Both the position numbers and the translations under genes were made by a program. The notes beneath the pieces are model-generated. The model saw nothing but the letters and a program-made list of their open reading frames with translations. It was not told where the DNA came from and did not search any database. DNA of 64,000 nucleotides, taken from contig OY756969.1 in assembly GCA_963580455.1 (NCBI GenBank), positions 18,200,760-18,264,759 on the forward strand, in the 5' to 3' direction. The DNA is from Euonymus europaeus (Eukaryota > Streptophyta > Magnoliopsida > Celastrales > Celastraceae). This document shows positions 1-11,758 of the stretch, piece after piece. Each line of letters begins with the position of its first letter. Positions within the stretch are counted from its first letter, which is position 1.

Positions 1-3000
1 CTACCACCATGATCACATTTTTGCCAAAGGACATAGGGAGACCTTCAACAAAATCCATACTAACCTCAGCCCAAATTTTTGTAGGAATTGGAAGAGGTTG
101 TAAGTCTCTACAAGGACAGGAATTGAGATGCTTATTACGTTGACAGACTTCACACTCTCTGATAAAGGTCTTCACCGAAGCCTTCAAACCATTCCAAAAA
201 AAATCATGCTTAATTCTTTGATAAGTTTTCACATATCCACAGTGGCCGCCCATGGGAGAACTATGATACATATGTAACAATTGCTGCTGCAAGTTGTTAT
301 CCGAACCTACCAGCATCCTTCCCTTATAGAAAACAACTCCATTTACCAAGTCAAATTTCTCCACTAATTCACCTCTTTGTAATTGTAAAAGAACACAATA
401 CACCTGAGCATCTCCAACATAAGATTTTAAAATTACATCAACAATAGAAATAGTAGGAACTGTCAAGCCATGTAAGGACTCTGAGTCTGAGGCTTTCAAC
501 GTGGAATCCAAGTCTGGCCGTCGAAATAAAGCATCATCCACTTTATTTTCCGCCCCTTTTTTATACTTTACCATAAAATCATACCCCAGCAGTTTGCTTA
601 ACCATTTTTGTTGTACATGTGTCCCAATGCGTTGATCAAGAATATACTTGAGACTAACATGGTCAGTTCGGATGATGAAAGAGCGGCCTAACAGGTATGG
701 TCTCCATTTCTGAATGGCCGAAACTAAGGCGAATAACTCTTTTTCCTAGGTGGAAAGATGAAGTAATATGCCTTTAATCGCTGCACTAAAAAAGGCAATA
801 GGATGTTGATGTTGCATTAAAACAGCCCCAATTCCATTCCCCGCGGCATCACATTCGATGATGAAAGGAGAAGTGAAATCCGGAAGAGACAAAACTGGAG
901 GATTTACGACCACCTGTTTCAACACCTGGAAAGCTGCCTCAGCCTTAGTAGACCATTGGAAACCATTATTTGTAAGAAGTTGAGTCAAGGGTGCAACCAA
1001 ACTTCCATAGTGCCGGATAAATCGCCTATAATAACCCGTGAGACCTAGAAAGCCTCGTAGTGCCTTTACAGTGTTGAGACTAGGCCAGTTGCGGACCGCC
1101 TCAATTTTTGCTTCATCGGTGTGAACCCCATTTGCACTAATAATATGGCCCAGATAATGAACCTTAGATACCCCAAAACAGCACTTGGACATCTTGGCAA
1201 ATAAATGATTTTCCTCCAAAGTTTGTAAAACAACCCGCAAATGAAGCAAGTGATCCTCCATAGTCCTGCTATACACCAAAATATCATCAAAAAAAACCAA
1301 CACAAACTTGCACAACATGGGTCGAAACACCTCATTCATCAAACCTTGGAAGGTACTAGGAGCATTCGTTAGACCAAAAGACATAACCAACCACTCATAA
1401 TGGCCCTCATGAGTGCGAAATGCAGTTTTAGGGATGTCATCAGAGTGTACCCGTATCTGATGGTAACCACTGTGGAGGTCCAAGTTTGAGAAAACCACTC
1501 TCCTAAACAACTCATCAAGCAACTCTTCAGTCACAGGAATTGGAAAATGATCCTTGATGGAATGTAAATTCAGTTCGCGATAATCCACACACATTCTCCA
1601 CGAACCATCGGCTTTGCGGACCAATATGACTGCTGAAGAAAAAGGGCTTGGACTCTTCCGTATCATGCCACTACCCAACAAATCCCCCACGATTTTTTCA
1701 ATCTCCTCCTTTTGAAAATATGGATAACGGTAAGGTTTAACATTAATAGGGGTAGCCCTTTTCTTCAACACAACTCGATGATCACAACTTCGTTTTGGAG
1801 GCAAACCATGAGGCATCCTAAAGACACCCAAAAATTCAGCCAAAATAAAGGAAACAGTGGTTATCGGAAAGCGCAAGGTAGGACGATTACTCATGTCCAC
1901 AACTTGAAGATGCAATATCAAACCCTGTCGCTCAGTTGAAGCAAACTTCTTAGGAACTGAAGCATCAATTAAACCCATCAAACTGCCATCAAGACCCTAC
2001 AATTGACAGTCCTCCCCTCGCCAAGAGAATTGGAGCACATACATGTTGAAATTCCAAGAAAGCTGACCCAAGGTAAACACTAGCATATCTGCTTGAAAAT
2101 GATGGCCCTGTAAAGAAAAAACCACCTGATTGAACTTCCCATCACAACTAAAGATGTCCCCATTAGCCAACTTGACGCTAGGAAAAGAACTACAAGACAT
2201 GGGAAGATTAGTTCGAGTAACCACAGCTGGATCAACAAAATTATGGGTCGAACCCGTGTCAATCAATACAACTACTATCTTACACCCAATCTTGCCAAGA
2301 AGTCGCACGGTATTCAGACCCTTAGAACTAGTCAAAGCATGTAAAGTGAGTTTCGGATGAGACTCAGCCAACAAAAGCAGGTCCTTGAGAGGATCATCTA
2401 GAACCAATGGCAGGACCGGATCCGCAAGATTGTCACCCTCCACAGCATCAACACATTCCACCATAAACAACTTGAGACGGGGACATTTATGGCCGAACTT
2501 CCACTTCTCATCACAAAAATAACAGAGCCCTTGAGATCGTCGATCCTGCATTTCTTGGTCAGTAAGTTTCTTGAAAGAATGGTCGGCCTTGGGCGGAATA
2601 GGTTTGGCCAAGTCATGAGGAAAAGTGATTAAGGGAACAGTAGCATTGGGAGCAACGGCTTGAAGCAAGTTGGCAGTCCTAGAGTAGGAAACTGGAGGAA
2701 TGGAAGTAAGCGGCGTGGGACTTAAAACACCAGCAGAAAAAGGAGACACAGTCAAACTAGGAGAGCGATGCTCCGCGACGAGACTATCCTCTTGCATTTT
2801 AGCCATCCTATAAGCTTCGGTCAAGGTACAAGGTTTGAGCAACTTAACAGGCAATCGTAACTCCTCACTCAATCCCGTGAAAAAACAACTGAGTTTGTAA
2901 GCCTCTGTAAAGTCTTTGACGTGAACCACTAGAACTTCAAAACGACGCTTATACTTCTCCACTGAGCTAGTATGTTTAAGTTTAAACAGCTTCTCCAGCG

Positions 3001-3460
3001 GGTCTTCGAATAAACTCGGGCCAAACCGGACCAGCAAAGTAGAGGTTAAATCCTCCCAAGTCATTAAACCCCCGGACACCTCCAGTTCAGTGAACCAAGA
3101 ATAGGCAGTGCCATCAAAATAATAGGAAGCAATAATCACTTTCTGATGAAGCGGGGTCTTGTAAAAGGTGAAATATTGAGTAGCTTTGTTGATCCAAGAA
3201 ACGGGATCATAATCGAAAAATTTAGGAAAATCCAAACGAGGACCACAGTACGATGAGTCAGGAGCTGAAACACGACTCTCACTACTAGAAGGCTGGCTGC
3301 TGCCCGAAGAAGTGTCAGCACTAGAGCGGCCAGGAAAAGACTGCATCCAAGATTGGAACATCGTTTCCAATCTTGTGAACTTCTGTGTAAGATCGGCAAT
3401 GGAACGTTGTTGTTCTTCCAACGAAAAAACTTGATCTGCCATCGTACGCGTCTGAACCAT
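1..3460 (-). pseudogene. Ty3/gypsy gag-pol polyprotein, broken, running off the left edge
   Basis: Retrotransposon polyprotein read from 3460 leftward in one frame. Seen in order: a gag domain (about residues 90-230), a zinc knuckle of form C-x2-C-x7-H-x-C near 2520, an aspartic protease with DTGST near 2240, reverse transcriptase (FFDDILVYS near 1280; this family usually has Y before the DD), RNase H, then an integrase zinc-binding segment ending at the edge. The first true ATG is at 3460; the open frame upstream of it has no ATG. Two in-frame TAG codons break it, at 1997-1999 between protease and RT, and at 746-748 where the family has Trp at the start of RNase H. The frame is otherwise open, so this was one continuous gag-pro-pol ORF. 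The integrase core and 3' LTR lie outside the window. Gypsy identity is firm; the lineage is not assigned. Confidence 0.93.
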
Positions 3461-3476
3461 AGAAACAAGGAAGGAC

Positions 3477-3490
3477 AACTTTGATACTAC
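3477..3490 (-). other. Primer binding site of the gypsy element (initiator Met tRNA type)
   Basis: Read on the minus strand just inside the LTR end, TAGTATCAAAG resembles the common plant PBS TGGTATCAGAG, complementary to the 3' end of initiator tRNA-Met, with a few mismatches. Its place between LTR and gag supports the call; the mismatches lower confidence. Confidence 0.55.
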
Positions 3491-3491
3491 T

Positions 3492-3955
3492 TGTAATGTT
3501 CCTCAAATATGCACCAACAATTTAACGCAACAATCAGAAGAATCCACACAAGGACTGATATTAACTTCCAGAAAAGATAGTTTGACAGCCAAAATCAAGA
3601 AGATCAATACAAAGGCTAGTTCGAGAGAGCCACTCTCCACAGAACACAAGAAAAGAGAAAGAGATAAAACTTCAATATAATTCTCATGATCCCCAAACCA
3701 ACCCTAAACATCACTACTTATCACCCTCCCACAACAAAATAAACAACGGCTAAGATAAAAAGATGTCATAACAAGACATCAGAACCACCTATTGCACTAA
3801 ACATGAAATAATGTCGTCAGGACCAACAAAAGAAATATAATTTAAACTAATAGAACTTAACAAAAATCCTATCTTCAACAAGAAGGCATTGCATGGTTCC
3901 AATCACCTCCTCATATACCCCAACATGTCGCATTTACTGAATGAAAACATTGACA
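3492..3955 (-). repeat. 5' LTR of the gypsy element
   Basis: About 464 bp with short inverted ends: TGTAATGTT at the low-coordinate end and AACATTGACA at the high end. The low end abuts the PBS; the high end abuts copia integrase coding sequence. The part next to the PBS looks like R-U5 (pyrimidine-rich on the minus strand). The matching 3' LTR would lie left of the window, so LTR divergence and the target duplication cannot be read here. Confidence 0.7.
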
Positions 3956-6208
3956 TTTAATTGAGACAGTCTGTAGCCTCCTATACGCTGTTCAACTTCC
4001 TTCTATTTTCTAGACTTTTGCCTTTCAGACTGCAAGTTACCTTATCAACTGCCTTCCCCTTACTCATACCTCAGCTCGCACACCTTTTCAACTTTTGTTT
4101 AATTACACCCCCAATTATTTCAAACTTCATACGTTTGGTTGCCAATGTTTTCCTTGGCTTCAGCCTTAACTCGGTCTAAACTTGAACCTCGATATAAGGC
4201 CTATATATATATATCTTTGTTGGTTATTCCACCTCACAGAGTTCTTATAAATTTTTTGATCCATCTACAGGTCGTATATACCTTTCTCGTCATGTTCTCT
4301 TCAATGAGACTATATTTCCTTCCTACTCAACACTTACACTATCTCCATCTCCATCCTCGCTTGCTCCATTTTCCTTTTCTACCTTAGTCGTTCTTACAAC
4401 TCCAGAACCCTCTCGTCCTTCTCTAGGCAGCTCCTCTTCTCTATCCCCACCACCCTCCACCCTCAATTATCTTAACCCGTCACCACATTCTTTATCTACA
4501 AATAATTTTGCAGAATCACCTATCCCTCATTCTCTTTCTACCCATCCCTCACCCTCAACTTCACCACATCCATCAGCTGCTTCTCGTCAACACCATGACT
4601 ATCCGTTCCATGAACAACATTTTTAAACCTAAAAATATCAATCTCACTATTATTCATCCTCTACCACCATCTCTTGAACCTACAATAGTGAAACAAGTTT
4701 TACCCAATCCTCATTGGCATGCTGCCATTACAAAAGAATTTGAAGCCTTAATGCATTACCAAACCTAGATCTTGGTCCCTACCTCTGGTCAAATTTGACT
4801 TATAGGGTCCAAATGGATTTTTTACGTAAAGAAAAATCTTGATGGGTTTGTGGCTCATTATAAAGCTCACCTCATTACTCAGGGTCCAACCAATGTCCTA
4901 GTGTCGATTATTCTCATATGTTTAGTCCTATCATTAAACCAACCACCATTCACATAAGAAACCATTGTTGTCTCTCTCCATTGGCCGATTCATCACCTTG
5001 ATATCAATAATGCATTTCTCAATAGAGACTTGCATGAAACTGTCTACATGAAGTAGCCTAAGGGTTTTGAGGACCCTCATCATCTCACTTATGTTTGTAA
5101 ACTCCGCAAGTCCATTTACGGACTTAAACAAGCTCCTCGAGCTTGGTACCAAGCCTTAAGCACCTGTCTTCTTCAACTTGGATTTGTCAACTCCAAAGTA
5201 GGCTCTTCACTTTTCATTCTTCATGAACAATCTCACTTAATGTATATTTTAGTGTATGTTGATGATTTAATTTTAACTAGTTCTAATACTTCTCTTCTTC
5301 ACATGATCACTACTGCCTTGTCTTTAAAATTCTCACTCAAGGAGCTAGGCGATCTCTCCTATTTTCTAGGTGTTGAAGTCCACTCCACCTCTACTGGACT
5401 CTTTCTTACTCAACATAAATGCACTCGGGATATTCTGAAACGAGTTCACATGGATGGTGCCAAGTCAATAAATACCCCTTTTTCTGACTCATCTATCGGG
5501 TCCTTCTCCTGATGACAAACCTTTATATGATCTTACTCCATATTATCAAGTGTTAAATAGCCTTCAATACTTAAGTCTCACCATACCAGATCTAAGTTTT
5601 GTAGTCAACCATTTGGCTCAATTCATGCATAGACCAACTGAATCTCACTGGAGTTTACTCAAACGTGTTCTTCGTTACCTTAAGGGCACTTTAACTTATA
5701 GAATTCATATCAACAAATCTGATCATATTTGTCTCCAAGCCTACTTCGATTCCGACTAGGCTGGTTATCCCATTGATTGCTCCTCTACATCTACCTATGC
5801 TATTTTTCTAGAACTAGTGCTGTCTCTTGAAAATCTCAGAAGTAGTGGACTATTGCCAGTTTATCCATGAAAGCTGAATATCACGCATTGGCCACCACGA
5901 CTTTTGAAGTAGTTTGCCTCAAACATCTTCTTTGTGAACTTCATTGGAAGCTTCCTAGCAAACCCATTATTCACTGTGATAATCAAGCGGATACCAATCT
6001 TAGTCTCAATCCAGTTCAACACTCGCGAATGAAATATATTGCTCTGGATTTACATTTTCTTCATGATTTGTCAACAAAAGGCAGTCTTCATGTTTTGAAA
6101 ATATCTACTCTTAATCAACTAGCTGACCTACTTATGAAAGCTCTGCTTTGCTCTCGGTTTACAAGTCTTCAATCCAAGCTAGGTGTTACTGCAGCATACC
6201 CAGCTTGA
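3956..6208 (+). pseudogene. Ty1/copia pol remnant (integrase C-terminus, RT, RNase H)
   Basis: Copia-type polyprotein in several frames with many stops. It opens inside the integrase: the first codons after the gypsy LTR read LIET, then a TAG at a usual Trp position, then FAFQTASYLIN. The FDPSTGR...SRHV segment follows near 4255, a Ser/Pro-rich linker, and the RT start (HWHAA-like, near 4705). RT continues through NAFLN near 5005, YGLKQAPRAWY near 5120 and the catalytic YVDD near 5255. RNase H starts near 5867 (KAEYHAL, then HCDNQ) and ends at a TGA inside the polypurine tract. Gag, protease and most of the integrase are absent on this side, presumably left of the nested gypsy element. Clearly inactive. 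Confidence 0.9.
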
Positions 6209-6460
6209 GGGAGGGTAAAAAGGATCAAATGAATCATCCCACTAATCGGTCCATAAAATCTAGTTCCATGACATCCAAATAGATTAGCCTAAGGCCCAAT
6301 AAGACCACAATTCAAATTATTACCGTTGCCTCAATGGTCCATTAATATGTTCAATATCTATTCATTGTCATTCGATGTCAGTCTTGCTTTATAGTTGTAT
6401 ATATCTATAATATGCATCGTCGTTCAACTCAATAAAAATCGTTTCATCAAACTTCTTTAC
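6207..6460 (+). repeat. Polypurine tract and degraded 3' LTR of the copia element
   Basis: A purine run GAGGGAGGG at 6207-6215 overlaps the pol stop, as usual for copia elements. The following 240 bp hold an AATAAA-type poly(A) signal near 6432 and a pyrimidine-rich tail, consistent with U3-R-U5. I cannot see clean TG...CA ends, so the outer boundary is approximate. Confidence 0.5.
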
Positions 6461-6464
6461 TGCC

Positions 6465-7450
6465 CTTGTCCGATATAAGTTTGTCAAATTTTACTCGATC
6501 CATAAATGACACCGAATCAGAGTTGAGTTTTAGTTATATAATCCAATTCTGGGTCAGGTCGGAGGCGGATATAGACTATATCCAACCCTATGTACCCAGA
6601 ATATACTTAATATGTAGTTATATATTGTATATAAAATATTGTATCTATACTATATATTTATATTTTTGGACTTAAAATAATGAAAGATCCAAAAAATAAT
6701 TAAATCATAATTAACAATGATGATCTTGATGGTGGAAAGTTAAAATTAGAAGTGTAAAATGATTTCAAGAGAAAAAAGTATGGAATCATTTCAACGGGAC
6801 ATGTATTTGATGGCAAGGCGGGTGTACCCGCGAGTCGGGGATAGATATGAAACTTATTCTCCGAGCAGGTCAAAGATGGACTCTATGTAATCCATAAAAT
6901 ATATGACCCATTGCTATCCCTAATCAAGCTAAATTTTATTCTTCTTGGCCAAGTCTCATTCGAACTGGCTATAAGCTTCATCTACATCTTTTCTAGTGAG
7001 CTTAAACACTAACCGTGAGAGTTATCTATCTTGTGCGATTGTAAACACTATCTTGAAAGAACCTAGAGCTTAAACACCGATATTCTCCTTGTGAGAATTT
7101 CTAAAAGTTTAAGGGTGTTCTATAAACCCTTTTGTTGAGTCTTGTGATGAGAATAGAAAAATCACAAGTTTAAGGTGATCTATAAACCTTGTATAAAGAG
7201 TTTGCGTTAAACTTTGTATGAAAAAACCTTATTTTACGGTGAGTTTGTGAAAACCACATTCTTTAATGGAACTTGAAAATTCTAAGCTTTGAGGGCTTAG
7301 GTAGTGGACATAAGAGAAGTGTCTCCGAACTACTATACATCATTGTGTTGATTGTATTTGTTATCTTTGTTGTAAACCATATGTTTTGCCATTGTGTTGG
7401 GTCATCTTCTCTATGGTATCAATTAATTAATTAGTAGGGACGACCTTGGT
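6465..7450. other. No gene; old LTR-like sequence
   Basis: AT-rich and without a credible coding region. Around 7000-7400 short phrases recur with variation (aaacacta..., tataaaccttt-like). They are followed by a segment around 7310-7370 (CCGAACTACTATACATC) resembling the R-U5 part of plant copia LTRs. I see no paired LTR, so this may be a decayed solo LTR. Weak call. Confidence 0.3.
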
Positions 7451-7589
7451 GCTCAACAAATGACATTTGCAATCTTTTGAAGAATGGAATAGTCTGGTAA
7501 CCAAAGGATCTCTACAAAAAGTATATGTGATATGTGCTAGATGCTTAACAACCTAAGATCATGATATGATGCTCATCACAACAAGTAAC

Positions 7590-8190
7590 AAGATTGCATA
7601 CCAAATATATCATTAAGGCAAGTTCACAGGTTCAAGAAAGAATTTCACTCTAGATGCAATCTTAAATTTCCTAATATCTCAAGACAATGCTATAATCAAT
7701 TTAAGCACATATAAAGCAACCTCATGCAATCCCAACATAGAAATTTAGATTTGCAAGCACTGAACAAGTATGGAAAGTTTTCATTCCAAAGCAATTTCAA
7801 TTAAGTATAGCAAGTGTAGCAAGTAATCCACTAATCACAAGTATAAATTAAACTTGAGCGTTAAATATGTCAATATACTCACACAAAGTTCGACCAGATG
7901 CACTCTTAGATCATCTACTTTCATAAATCAATAGCACAACAAGGATTATTCAAGATTGCACACCAATATGTCAATTTATAAAGCTCACATGTAAGTTATC
8001 AATATCTCTATTTATATGCAATCTTAAGTCTCCTAAGGCTTCAAAATAATAGTATACTTAATCTAAGCGCAAACACATCATCCTCATGCAATTCCCAACA
8101 TACAAATTCAGCTTTTCAAGTATTGAGATAAGTATGCCTATTTGGCCAAATATAGCAATCAATACACCAAGTATTTCAATCAAGGCATGT
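7590..8190. repeat. Diverged direct repeat, two copies about 360 bp apart
   Basis: The segments around 7590-7830 and 7950-8190 share ordered blocks: AGATTGCA, a TCAATATCTC-like block, ATGCAATCTTAA, TCATGCAAT followed by CCCAACATA, then a tail rich in AAGTAT and CAAG. The match is by eye and imperfect. No coding or terminal structure is evident; probably part of an old non-coding repeat. Confidence 0.5.
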
Positions 8191-8341
8191 ACGAAAAAAA
8201 TGCATGCAATTAACAATCAAGCAATATTTAAAGCAAGTAAAGAATTGGGACAAGCCTACATCCATTACCTAAGCCAACAAGCTTATGATTTTCCAAATCC
8301 ACTAGTGAAGATGGTTTTCAAAGATCACCATCAAAATTGTA

Positions 8342-8514
8342 TAATAAAGGTTTTCCTTGATCACCTACAACTAAGGGTTTCCAAGTGCATCCACACTTTC
8401 ACAAGTAGGTTTTCCTATATCACCTACAACAAAGAGTTTCCAAGTTCACCCCAAAATTTCACAATGTAGGTTTTCATAGCTACCCTACATCTAAGGGTTT
8501 GCAAGATCTCCAAA
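8342..8514. repeat. Minisatellite-like tandem repeat, about 61-bp unit, three copies
   Basis: Three successive units begin near 8342, 8405 and 8466. Each has the order AGGTTTTC, a TATCACCTACA-like block, AAGGGTTTCCAAG, and a pyrimidine-rich tail ending in TTTCACAA. The third copy is shortest and most diverged. An open frame across it is not a gene: its codons simply follow the repeat. Confidence 0.7.
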
Positions 8515-11500
8515 CTTAAACACACTCTCAAAGAAGTGGTTGCCCTTTCACAAGGAACTTTTTTAAGTGTTGAAGTATATGTTCACTCAAGGTTAGCATA
8601 AGATAATTTGGGTTGAGGAACTCTCAATTTAGTTGGTGATGCTCATGGATAAGGATGTGAATTTGGCTCAAAGATATGACAATCACTCAAAAAGGGTTCA
8701 CATAAAGCTCACAAGAGATGGAAATGAAGATAGGTGAAGCTTTGCTGAAAAAGAAGGACTTTAGAGAATTTTGGTCATGAATGAAATTTGACACAAAAAA
8801 ATCTCTAAATCCTAAGTGAAAGATATAGGCACAAGGATTAGCAAAAGCTATTTTGGAAGTGCAAGAGATCATTGAGAATATTCAAACAAAGATCGCAAAA
8901 GGTAGGAATGAGTTTAGGTGAGGCTTTGGTGATTTTGGCTTGAGTGTTTTGGCTCAAGAACACTCAAGGATAGGATACTCATGATTGAGATAGGATTTTA
9001 GGTTCAAGGAGTAGTTCTTGTCTTGGATTTTCACTCTTGATATCAAGGGGAGAAGATTAGATAATTCTCAACAACCCATGATAAAAAAAATCATGGGAAG
9101 GTTGCTAGAACAATGAAGAAACAAGTGGAAAGCTCCCAATTTAATTTTTGCAAATCTTTCTTCCCAAGAGAGAATTTTTACCAGGTTTCCCTCTTCATTA
9201 ATCTTCAATAAATCTCAGCCCTTTGATCTTATTTCTTCTTTAATCTTAACCTTCCATCATTCTTCTAATCTTGGTCCTCCATCCAAAAGCACAAGCAATC
9301 CAAGCCCTCTAATTTCTAGCCCATTGAAATTCCAAATTATGTCTCAAGAGATTTTGGCACCAAGAGTTCTTGACCATTGGATCTTCTTTAATATTCAATC
9401 TCCACCTTCCATCAAGCTTCTAATCTCTTCCATTCATTCAAAATCAAAGACAATCCAAGCCATTGAGAAAGTAGCGTTTGTACTAGAAATTATCTCCAAA
9501 AAGCATTTTGGCTCCAAGTCTTGTTTGGATGTTTTTATTTTCTCTTTTTCAAGCTTGAAAAACTTCTTAAATTTCTTATAAACTAGCCTTCATAAATTCA
9601 AACATTTTTCACAACAGTTGGCTAGTCCACAAGAGTTGTTTACTTAAAATAGCAAGTTGATGATATGGCTTCATCTCCTCCAAGAGTTCTGGCTCCAAGC
9701 TTAACATGTTTTACTTCTAAGGATTTAAAAGTTCCCCCAAAGGTTTTTAAGGCTCCTAGAATGCCTATGGTCGAAACCTCACTTCACTAATTAATTAAAC
9801 ATCAATTGAACTTAAACTTACCCGAACGAGGACAATTATGGATTTTTTCTTGCACCAATTTAAGTCTTCTTGAATTCAAATTTGGTTAAAATTCTCAATA
9901 AACATAGCTTAATATCATTCCTAAATAAATTCTTCAATTTAGCTCAAAATCTTGATCAAAAGCAGCTCATATAACTCAAACTAGCTCAATTGCTCCCAAT
10001 TAGGGTTTCCTAGGGGTTTTGGGGTTATAGGGCACTTCAAGCCTTACCAATACCAAACATATACTTCATGAATATGCAATATATTTAATGAATGTCCCAA
10101 GGATTTTTATGATTTATACCTACAAAGAAATGAGTGATGGAACATTTCAATTTTGCTTGTATGCTCAAAAAGCTTCAATGCTAAGAATGGTAGGTAAAAT
10201 CATATAAAATCAACCCAAAAAATTCAGATGAATCAAAGATAAATAATCATATATTTTTATAAGTATCACACCAAATTTTAAATCAATCTAAGCACCATAG
10301 CATGTAGGTCATAAAATTAAACATTTTGAAATCTCTAAGTATCAACCTTATGCTCCTTGAACAACTCTTATCCACCAGGCTCCAAATTTGGTCTTTGTGC
10401 ATTCCTTATTTAAGTTTTGAGTAAAAAAATTTATCATACAAAATTTCATCCCAGTTGGAGTTGTTTTGATTGGGATATGGGCTAGCGGATTTTCATAGTG
10501 CATCGTTATCCAAAAATGCACCATAAACTAGGTTTGAATTTTCACATTCAATTTCAAATATTTTCTCCACCAACCCTATATCCAAACTATCATAAATCAT
10601 TTCAAGACTGTTTATTTCAAATTTCAACTCAATTGGAGTGGATTTTACCTAAAACCAGAAGTAAGCTCAGAATTAGGATTAGCGATGTCATAAGGCCTAG
10701 GCAACTTTTAATAAATTTATCATAACTGAATCAATATAGATCCAAATAACTTCATTCCAGTTTCATATCATAGATAACACATATTTAGTCATGGTTCAAA
10801 TTAAAACTCAATTAGAAAAGACTTGATCAAGATATGACCAATCTAAGATCAAAATCTCAATAGATCAAATATGTAACTTTTGAATGTCTAATTCCAAAAG
10901 GTTCAAAAGCAACAAAAATAGGGTTATCAACTCGGTGTGACACTAAAATGACCCTAAGGTACACTTAATTCAATCATTCAATCAGATGACCTATATCATA
11001 CAAATTCTTATATAATCCATCACATATGCATATCAAATAGACATGCAACACACAATATAAATATTTTTACTTTAGAATCAAACATGTAGTACTCATAATC
11101 TAACAAAAATTGGGACAGTGCTCATGTAATATTGTGATTGTGAAATATGAATTAGAGAATAGGGATGACAAAGTGACAATTGGGAGTTAGGTATTTTAGT
11201 GACACGTTGGTTAATGAGGTAAATGGTAATAGAATTTGGGTTAATTTATTTTTGGATTTTTTTCTTTTCATTTGGGCCTTTTTAATTCGCTTTTGGGCTT
11301 GACTGAATTTGGATTAATATTATCGGTCAACCAATTTTTTAGCAAACTGGCTAAAGTCAATTGACCCACATGGGTCAGGTGATATTATTGGCCTAATTTC
11401 GTGGATCGATTTTAGGGTGTTGATATTGAATTGGTTGGCCAGTAAAAATTAATAGAATCGACCTATGCCCAACCCTACCTCAAAGAGAGACTATTTGCAT

Positions 11501-11758
11501 AAATGCAATAAACAGAATTTACATAATTTCAAAGTTCTTATAGACAAACGATGTGTTCAAAACGAAATACTGTTTTGCACAAAGTGCAAATAGAGGTACA
11601 AGCTGGAGGTTAATGCTAAACTTACTGATACTCTTAAGAAATCAAAAGAATAATAAAAAAAAGTACTAGTCTTTGTTCAGATTGTTTTTCTTCATAAAAT
11701 TACTAGGCTTTTTTTTATAGCCAATCCCATGTACAAAATGGTTAGGGTGGTTTCTCAA
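8515..11758. other. No gene; AT-rich repeat-like DNA
   Basis: I find no coding similarity on either strand, no RNA gene and no clear terminal repeats. Short phrases recur (CTTCTAATC, CATTTCAAG, TCCAAACT). Sequences around 11330-11480, with mixtures of GGTCAA and TTGGTT, resemble the Pro/Gly-codon-like fragments common in decayed plant repeats. Confidence 0.4.

Noticed and set aside
8086..8469. Open frame of 127 codons
   Set aside because: It spans the 61-bp tandem repeat and a diverged direct repeat; the codon pattern follows the repeats and no domain is seen.
8300..8520. A CRISPR-like repeat-spacer array
   Set aside because: Plant DNA context, diverged units and no unique spacers: it is a simple minisatellite.
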